Positions 5,848 through 9,581 of a DNA stretch of 9,581 bases are shown in pieces. This DNA is from an uncultured Rhodobacterales bacterium (lineage in GTDB: Bacteria; Pseudomonadota; Alphaproteobacteria; Rhodobacterales; Rhodobacteraceae), in the NCBI GenBank assembly GCA_937901055.1, contig CALCGO010000402.1, positions 1 through 9,581 of the forward strand, read 5' to 3'. The notes beneath the pieces were generated by a model. It saw only the letters and a program-made list of their open reading frames with translations, ran no database searches and was not told the origin of the DNA. Made by a program: the position numbers and the translations under genes. Within the stretch, counting starts at the first letter, position 1. The number at the start of each line of letters is the position of its first letter.

Positions 5848-7008
5848 ATGTCTGCGCCAATCACACCTGATAACCTGACCGTTCCGCGTAAAGATGTGGT
5901 CGGAAAGCCTAGCCTTATCGGTTTGTCCCGAGAGGCTATGCGCGATGCCTTGATCGCGATGGGCACACCCGAAAAACAGGCGAAGATGCGGGTCGGACAG
6001 ATATGGCACTGGTTGTATTTCAAAGGCGTGACAGATTTTGGGCTGATGACCAGCCTGTCCAAGGCTTACCGTGCCGAGTTGGCCGAAATGTTCACACTGG
6101 AACGGCCAGAGATCGTCACGAAGCAGATAAGCAAAGACGGCACGCGCAAGTACTTGTTGCGGATCGCGGGTGGCCACGAGGTTGAGGTTGTTTATATCCC
6201 CGAGAAGAATCGTGGAACGTTGTGTGTATCGTCGCAAGTTGGCTGCACGCTGACATGTTCGTTCTGTCATACCGGCACGCAGAAATTGGTGCGGAACCTG
6301 ACAGCGGGCGAGATTGTGGCGCAAATACTTGTTGCACGCGATGATCTGAACGAATGGGATAACACACCGTTCGATAAGCGCATGTTGTCCAACATAGTGC
6401 TGATGGGCATGGGCGAGCCTTTGTACAATTTCGAAAATGTACGCGACGCGATGAAGATCGCGATGGACCCCGAGGGGATCTCGATTTCGCGTCGGCGTAT
6501 CACTCTGTCTACTTCCGGTGTCGTGCCTGAAATCACCCGCGCGGGCGAAGAAATTGGCTGTATGGTTGCCGTAAGCTTCCACGCCACGACCGACGAGGTC
6601 CGCGACACACTGGTGCCGATCAACAAGCGCTGGGATATAGCGGCTTTGCTGGATGCCTTGCGGAACTACCCACGCTTGTCGAACTCCGAACGGATCACGT
6701 TCGAATACGTGATGCTGAAAGGCGTTAACGACAGCGATGACGACGCGCACCGGCTGGTTAAGTTGATCGAGGGCATTCCGGCGAAGATCAATCTGATTCC
6801 GTTCAACCCTTGGCCGGGCTCACCCTACGAGCGTTCCGATTGGAAACGGATCGAGACGTTTGGCGATATCGTAAACGCGGCGGGTTACGCCAGCCCAGTT
6901 CGACGTCCGCGCGGCGAGGACATCATGGCCGCCTGCGGGCAATTGAAATCCGAAACCGAACGCGCGCGTAAAAGCCGCAAGAAAATTGCCGAAGAAGCAG
7001 GGCTCTAG
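5848..7008 (+). CDS. rlmN: Dual-specificity RNA methyltransferase RlmN (23S rRNA A2503 / tRNA A37 C2-methyltransferase)
   Basis: A 386-residue radical-SAM enzyme that methylates C2 of adenine 2503 in 23S rRNA and, in studied bacteria, A37 of some tRNAs. The N-terminal RNA-binding region includes RVGQIWHWLYFKGV (48-61). The radical-SAM cluster motif is VGCTLTCSFCHTGTQ with Cys133, Cys137 and Cys140. Other family marks are Glu113 in EVEVVYIP, Cys126 in TLCVSSQVGC, GMGEPLYN (187-194), LSTSG (220-224), SFHATTDEVRD (243-253), NLIPFNPWPGS (315-325) and the methyl-carrying Cys363 in RGEDIMAACGQL. All catalytic residues are present. GTG and ATG codons in frame 24 and 21 nt earlier exist, but AAGGA at 5837-5841 sits seven bases before the ATG at 5848 and decides that start. 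The C-terminus is a Lys/Arg-rich tail. The gene follows the IalB-like gene after 80 nt and probably has its own promoter. Confidence 0.97.
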   Translation: MSAPITPDNLTVPRKDVVGKPSLIGLSREAMRDALIAMGTPEKQAKMRVGQIWHWLYFKGVTDFGLMTSLSKAYRAELAEMFTLERPEIVTKQISKDGTRKYLLRIAGGHEVEVVYIPEKNRGTLCVSSQVGCTLTCSFCHTGTQKLVRNLTAGEIVAQILVARDDLNEWDNTPFDKRMLSNIVLMGMGEPLYNFENVRDAMKIAMDPEGISISRRRITLSTSGVVPEITRAGEEIGCMVAVSFHATTDEVRDTLVPINKRWDIAALLDALRNYPRLSNSERITFEYVMLKGVNDSDDDAHRLVKLIEGIPAKINLIPFNPWPGSPYERSDWKRIETFGDIVNAAGYASPVRRPRGEDIMAACGQLKSETERARKSRKKIAEEAGL

Positions 7009-7032
7009 GCGAAACCTCGCGCGATTTTTCGC
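7009..7032 (+). repeat. Hairpin GCGAAA/TTTCGC right after the rlmN stop
   Basis: A perfect 6-bp inverted repeat with a 12-nt loop begins at the base after the rlmN stop codon. There is no U-tract downstream, so it may stabilise the mRNA 3' end or be a weak terminator; chance is possible. Confidence 0.25.
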
Positions 7033-7092
7033 AGCTGGTTAAGTGGTGGCTGGAAGTTAACCGGAAAAACCTGTACGCTAAAGAAAATAATG

Positions 7093-7105
7093 GGCGCAAA
7101 GCGCC
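7093..7105 (+). repeat. Small hairpin GGCGC-AAA-GCGCC upstream of the first YkuD gene
   Basis: A 5-bp GC-rich stem with an AAA loop ends 21 nt before the ATG at 7127. TTCGT follows, not a T-run. It may be a leader hairpin or the remainder of an rlmN terminator; the evidence is limited to the sequence symmetry. Confidence 0.25.
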
Positions 7106-7126
7106 TTCGTAGGCAAGAGCAGACTA

Positions 7127-7651
7127 ATGACAGACTTTAATCGACGCACCGTTCTTTCGGCCTCGTTGGCGATGGGTATCGCCAATGCGACTGCGGCTGA
7201 ACCGACGGCTTCCAGTCGCTCGTTACCGATGGCTGAATTTCTAGTGGTGTTTAAATCTAAGCGTAGGCTGGGGTTATACCGCGCCGTCGATGGAAAACCG
7301 GTTTTGCTACGCAGTTATGATGTCGATCTTGGTTTCACCCCCCGTGGCGACAAAACCGAAGTAGGTGATGGTCGCACGCCCGAGGGAACATATTTCATCA
7401 ACCGCCGCAACGAAAACAGCGCGTATCACCTGAGTTTGGGCATATCCTACCCCGATGTGAACGACATGGCCGAGGCCCGCGCCAAGGGCCTTAACCCCGG
7501 CGGAGATATTTTCATCCACGGTGGCCCAGTCAGCTTTCGAAACCGTTTCAAGCAGGACTGGACGGCTGGTTGCATCTCGGTCACCAACCGGGAGATCGAG
7601 GAGATTTGGGCGATGGTTCCACTTGGAACCCCTATTGCAATTCGGCCATAA
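7127..7651 (+). CDS. YkuD-domain L,D-transpeptidase family protein, YafK/DpaA-like, Tat-type signal
   Basis: A 174-residue exported protein. Residues 1-24 form a signal with a twin arginine (NRRTVLSAS, Arg6-Arg7) and an A-x-A-like end (ATAAEP), suggesting Tat export. The YkuD domain (about 36-173) shows FLVVFKSKRRLGLY, DGRTPEG (81-87), YHLSLGISYP (100-109), GGDIFIHGGP with His131, and DWTAGCISVTN with catalytic Cys149. The usual S/T-H-G-C motif reads T-A-G-C, and the DWTAGCI form is the one I associate with the COG3034 YafK-like branch. E. coli YafK (DpaA/LdtF) detaches Braun lipoprotein from peptidoglycan instead of making 3-3 crosslinks, so the activity here may be hydrolysis or protein-peptidoglycan linkage. 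The gene overlaps the converging CAP lipoprotein gene by 20 nt. Its ribosome-binding site is weak (AGGCAAGAG). Fold assignment is confident, reaction is not. Confidence 0.9.
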   Translation: MTDFNRRTVLSASLAMGIANATAAEPTASSRSLPMAEFLVVFKSKRRLGLYRAVDGKPVLLRSYDVDLGFTPRGDKTEVGDGRTPEGTYFINRRNENSAYHLSLGISYPDVNDMAEARAKGLNPGGDIFIHGGPVSFRNRFKQDWTAGCISVTNREIEEIWAMVPLGTPIAIRP

Positions 7652-8168
7652 GAACTGGCTCGGGGAATGCCTGAGCTAGTACCTCGACCCACCAAATTTT
7701 GCCGTTAGGTTCTTGATACCAACCGTAACCAAGATGTGTCGCCTCGGGATCGAGGATGGTTGCGCGTGACGCTGGATCATCCAGCCATGTTTGCAGTACC
7801 AGAAGTTCACTTTTGAAAGTTTCGGCAACGTTTTCGCCGCGTACAATTCCATTAAACCCTGCCCGCGTCGCCCGTTCTTGCGGTGAGGTACGATCAGACC
7901 CGAAGTTCCAGGCTCGCTGTTGTCTAGACATATCTCGTGCATGCGTGTCAGCGGCAGCGTTCAAGGCTGCGGACAGTTGCAATGGCTGCACGCCGCGCTC
8001 CACCCGAAGGGCGTTCAGCGCATCCATATGGCGTAAACGAATACCACCGGACCCAAAACTGGCGATGGCACCGGATTGTGCGTTGCCTTCATATGTCCCG
8101 GTCGGCAGATCGGTACAAGCGGCGAGAGTCAGCAATAGGGAAGTAAAAATAGCACTTAAACGAAACAT
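7632..8168 (-). CDS. CAP (SCP/PR1)-domain lipoprotein
   Basis: A 178-residue protein with a lipoprotein signal: hydrophobic stretch 4-16 and lipobox LAAC with Cys18 as the lipidated residue, followed by Thr-Asp. After a Gly/Ser-rich linker the CAP domain (about 46-170) shows ALNALRVERGVQPLQLSAALNAAADTHARDM (His76), GENVAET (Glu112), LQTWLDDPASRATILDPEATHLGYG (His145) and a WWVEVLAQ end. His76, Glu112 and His145 correspond to the conserved CAP cavity residues, but the usual HR of the SPxHRxNIL motif is SR here. Bacterial CAP proteins (YkwD-like) are secreted or envelope bound and mostly of unknown biochemical role. The start has CAGGAG about seven bases upstream. It lies between two YkuD-domain genes, converging with one and diverging from the other. 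Confidence 0.9.
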   Translation of the reverse strand: MFRLSAIFTSLLLTLAACTDLPTGTYEGNAQSGAIASFGSGGIRLRHMDALNALRVERGVQPLQLSAALNAAADTHARDMSRQQRAWNFGSDRTSPQERATRAGFNGIVRGENVAETFKSELLVLQTWLDDPASRATILDPEATHLGYGWYQEPNGKIWWVEVLAQAFPEPVLMAELQ

Positions 8169-8245
8169 CGGGGTACTCCTGAAAAATATATTCGGCCCTG
8201 TCTACAGCGAATGGTGACGGGATTCAAATAGCGGATTTTCGCCCA

Positions 8246-8264
8246 ACTATGTATTGAACATAGT
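8246..8264. promoter_or_regulatory. Dyad ACTATGT-N5-ACATAGT between the CAP and second YkuD genes
   Basis: A perfect 7-bp inverted repeat with a 5-nt spacer (19 bp overall) lies 77 nt upstream of the CAP start and 63 nt upstream of the YkuD start, an operator-like layout able to control both. Just downstream, TTGCCT (8270-8275) with a 17-nt spacer and TATGGT (8293-8298) is a possible promoter for the YkuD gene. Confidence 0.4.
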
Positions 8265-8327
8265 GTGAATTGCCTAAACTCTTGCTATCCCATATGGTGC
8301 GCCGGAATTGAGATAGGAAATGATTCA

Positions 8328-8912
8328 ATGACAACAATTAAAAAGTCTGTGATTACACGCCGCCATTTTGCGGCATCAGTAGCGGCCTTCGGTGTCGCAG
8401 CTCCCGGAATTTTGCGTGCGCAGGAAGAAGCTCCTGCAGCGGGTACCGTTGAAATTCGCACGAACAATTATTCAATCCGCTCTTGGCAGGGCCATTTTGC
8501 GAGCCTTCGCAAAGGCGCGATTCTTGTCGACACCAAGGGCCGCACGTTGCATTATTGGCCTGAAGGCGAAGCGTACCACAAGGTTTTCCCTGTGAGTGTG
8601 CCGCTTACACCGGATTTGACCCGTTTGGGTCGCACGAGCATTGTGCGCAAGCGCGTGGGGCCGGATTGGCGTCCGACGCCGTCAATGTTAAAGCGCAATC
8701 CTGACCTGCCTGATTACATTGGCCCTGGCCCGGAAAACCCGCTTGGAACACACGCGCTTTATCTAAGCTGGCAGTATTACCGCATTCACGGAACGAACGA
8801 CACGCGCAAGATTGGCCGCCAGTCTTCGAATGGCTGTATCGGCCTCTATAATGACGACATCGAAGAGCTGTTCGAACTTGCAAAAGTTGGCACGCAAGTG
8901 TTGCTAATATAG
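8328..8912 (+). CDS. YkuD-domain L,D-transpeptidase, ErfK/YbiS-like, Tat signal
   Basis: A 194-residue exported protein. The signal carries TRRHFAAS (Arg11-Arg12), a hydrophobic core (about 16-26) and a probable LRA|QE cleavage after residue 31, a good Tat signal. The YkuD domain (about 60-194) includes KGAILVDTKGRTLHYW (62-77), GPGPENPLGTHALYL (132-146), RIHGTND with His154, and IGRQSSNGCIGLYN with catalytic Cys170. In typical L,D-transpeptidases the last motif is S-H-G-C-I-R; here His is Asn168 and Arg is Gly172. Family members make 3-3 peptidoglycan crosslinks or attach outer-membrane proteins to peptidoglycan; the altered motif leaves activity uncertain. The start at 8328 is chosen because AGGAAA lies about nine bases upstream and the signal begins there; the frame is open 21 codons further back. 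It is followed by the 66-residue exported peptide gene. Confidence 0.92.
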   Translation: MTTIKKSVITRRHFAASVAAFGVAAPGILRAQEEAPAAGTVEIRTNNYSIRSWQGHFASLRKGAILVDTKGRTLHYWPEGEAYHKVFPVSVPLTPDLTRLGRTSIVRKRVGPDWRPTPSMLKRNPDLPDYIGPGPENPLGTHALYLSWQYYRIHGTNDTRKIGRQSSNGCIGLYNDDIEELFELAKVGTQVLLI

Positions 8913-8939
8913 CGCAGTATTCACCTGTTTTTTAAGTGA

Positions 8940-8981
8940 TTCTTCTATAGTTGCAATGTCCAAAAAGAGCAGCTAGAAGAA
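8940..8981. repeat. Inverted repeat TTCTTCTA-N26-TAGAAGAA
   Basis: Perfect 8-bp arms at 8940-8947 and 8974-8981, separated by 26 nt, lie upstream of the small exported peptide gene. A possible -10 TATAGT (8946-8951) overlaps the left arm, and TTGCAA (8951-8956), 17 nt, TAGAAG (8974-8979) is a second promoter reading. The pair could be two half-sites of a regulator or a stem in the leader RNA. Confidence 0.4.
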
Positions 8982-9055
8982 CCATGTAGTTTTCTGTGTT
9001 TGCGCAGCTCGATAAGCGAGTTTAAGCAGACGTCATCTTATTGGAGGATATTCCT

Positions 9056-9256
9056 ATGAAACTCGCAGCACTTACAGCCGCAATTACAGCCGCAGCATCC
9101 ACAGCATTCGCTGGTTCCGTTGCTATGGTAGCACCAGTTGAAATGGAAATGGTTGCCGAAGAAGCAGGCTCCATGGGCGGTTCCGGCGTGTGGTTGCTAC
9201 CACTTCTTGCCATTGCTCTGATCTTCTTGGTTATGCAAGACGACAACAACGGCTAA
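9056..9256 (+). CDS. Small exported membrane-anchored protein, 66 residues, function unknown
   Basis: The ATG at 9056 follows a strong GGAGG (9043-9047). The product has a signal peptide (KLAALTAAITAAASTAFA, cleavage likely after Ala19), a short acidic periplasmic segment (Glu29, Glu31, Glu35, Glu36) ending in a Gly/Ser-rich GSMGGSG hinge (38-44), one hydrophobic helix (about 45-60) and a charged QDDNNG tail. The mature chain would be about 47 residues, anchored by its C-terminal helix. Very small proteins of this plan are common in Rhodobacteraceae, where they are usually called hypothetical; I assign no function. A strong ribosome-binding site, alanine-rich coding and a dedicated terminator 29 nt downstream argue that it is a real, well-expressed gene. 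It may be in the same cluster as the upstream YkuD gene but has a 143-nt gap and probably its own promoter. Confidence 0.75.
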   Translation: MKLAALTAAITAAASTAFAGSVAMVAPVEMEMVAEEAGSMGGSGVWLLPLLAIALIFLVMQDDNNG

Positions 9257-9265
9257 TTAGATTTT

Positions 9266-9279
9266 CGATAGTAATATCG
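9266..9279 (+). repeat. Short hairpin CGATA-GTAA-TATCG ahead of the terminator
   Basis: A 5-bp perfect stem with a GTAA tetraloop, ten bases after the small-protein stop codon and just before the main terminator. It may help protect the mRNA 3' end; too short to be certain. Confidence 0.3.
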
Positions 9280-9284
9280 GATTG

Positions 9285-9312
9285 AACGGCGCCTAGTTGG
9301 CGCCGTTTTTTT
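9285..9312 (+). terminator. Rho-independent terminator of the small exported protein gene
   Basis: AACGGCGCC (9285-9293) pairs perfectly with GGCGCCGTT (9299-9307) around a TAGTT loop, and an uninterrupted T-run continues to 9312. This is a textbook intrinsic terminator for plus-strand transcription, ending the 7127-9256 neighbourhood. Confidence 0.95.
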
Positions 9313-9581
9313 ATGCCTTGTGCTGAGTAAAGTTGATGGGGTCACAAGTGGTAACCCATGAACGAGCAAGCGGTTGTCGGCTAAAACGTCCACCGGGAAG
9401 ATCCTGAAAGTGCCTGATGAAGCGTTGTCGAATATTCACACCTTAGCCGCTTACAGTGAAGCGATGTAATCTATACGAGACACATTTTGCTAAACCGCCT
9501 TGCGAACTCGTTGTGAAAAATTAATCTTATGAGACCTCAGTATAAGGCCTATATTTCAGTTTGATATTACCGAGTTCGAGA
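9313..9581. other. Region without a supported gene
   Basis: No open frame here combines a start codon, ribosome-binding site and recognisable protein. The longest plus-strand candidate ends at 9469 with about 31 residues and has no good start. An imperfect dyad around 9336-9359 (ATGGG and CCCAT outer arms) and an 8-bp inverted repeat, CGAACTCG (9503-9510) with CGAGTTCG (9571-9578), are the only structure I see. The right side may be the upstream region of a gene beyond the window. Confidence 0.6.

Noticed and set aside
5797..6750. A long minus-strand open frame (about 317 codons) opposite rlmN
   Set aside because: It lies antisense to an unmistakable rlmN, has no family signature, and is rich in His, Arg and Gln as expected from a shadow of GC-skewed coding.
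7756..8217. A 153-codon plus-strand frame opposite the CAP lipoprotein
   Set aside because: The minus-strand gene has a lipobox and CAP motifs; this frame is a shadow.
9374..9469. A short plus-strand frame of about 31 residues after the terminator
   Set aside because: It has no proper start codon or ribosome-binding site and no recognised motif; it could be a gene relic but nothing supports this.
9503..9578. Inverted repeat CGAACTCG/CGAGTTCG considered as a mobile-element end or attachment site
   Set aside because: Only 8 bp with 60 nt between arms, no transposase or integrase, and no target duplication visible.

Overview
The window most resembles a chromosome segment of a marine-type Rhodobacteraceae (Roseobacter-group alphaproteobacterium) of moderate GC. 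The basis is protein-family resemblance recalled from memory, not a search: a DUF2794 protein (an alphaproteobacterial family), an IalB-like secreted protein of the Rhodobacteraceae type, a Rhizobium etli-type asparaginase, and a very small signal-peptide/TM protein of a kind common in this family. I see no rRNA, tRNA, CRISPR array, insertion sequence or phage gene.

Layout. Bases 1-1333 (minus strand): an AEC-family permease followed 9 nt later by the 5' part of a peptidase-U32 protein (TrhP-like tRNA hydroxylation family) that runs off the left edge. Bases 1431-1757 (plus): hspQ, divergent from the permease. Bases 1781-3361 (minus): a gamma-glutamyltransferase-family protein. A 295-nt divergent intergenic region (3362-3656) is unusually rich in dyad symmetry. 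Bases 3657-4007 (plus): DUF2794. Bases 4004-5020 (minus): a zinc/Ser-Lys type L-asparaginase, meeting DUF2794 tail to tail with a 4-nt overlap. Bases 5228-5767 (plus): a secreted IalB-like protein. Bases 5848-7008 (plus): rlmN, preceded by a TetR-operator-like dyad inside a candidate promoter.

Bases 7127-9256 hold an envelope cluster: a YafK-like YkuD-domain protein with a Tat-like signal (plus), a CAP-domain lipoprotein (minus, 20-nt tail-to-tail overlap), an ErfK-like YkuD-domain protein with a Tat signal (plus), and a 66-residue exported membrane-anchored peptide (plus) closed by a strong rho-independent terminator. Bases 9313-9581 hold no gene I can support.

How the genes may work together (inference): the Ggt-like enzyme and the asparaginase both hydrolyse amide or gamma-glutamyl bonds and could serve nitrogen scavenging, but they are separate transcription units. 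RlmN and the U32 protein are RNA modification enzymes. The most coherent neighbourhood is 7127-9256, where four exported proteins, two of them with peptidoglycan L,D-transpeptidase folds, sit together; this is the best candidate for an under-described functional group. No clearly novel multi-gene system, such as a defence island, is visible.
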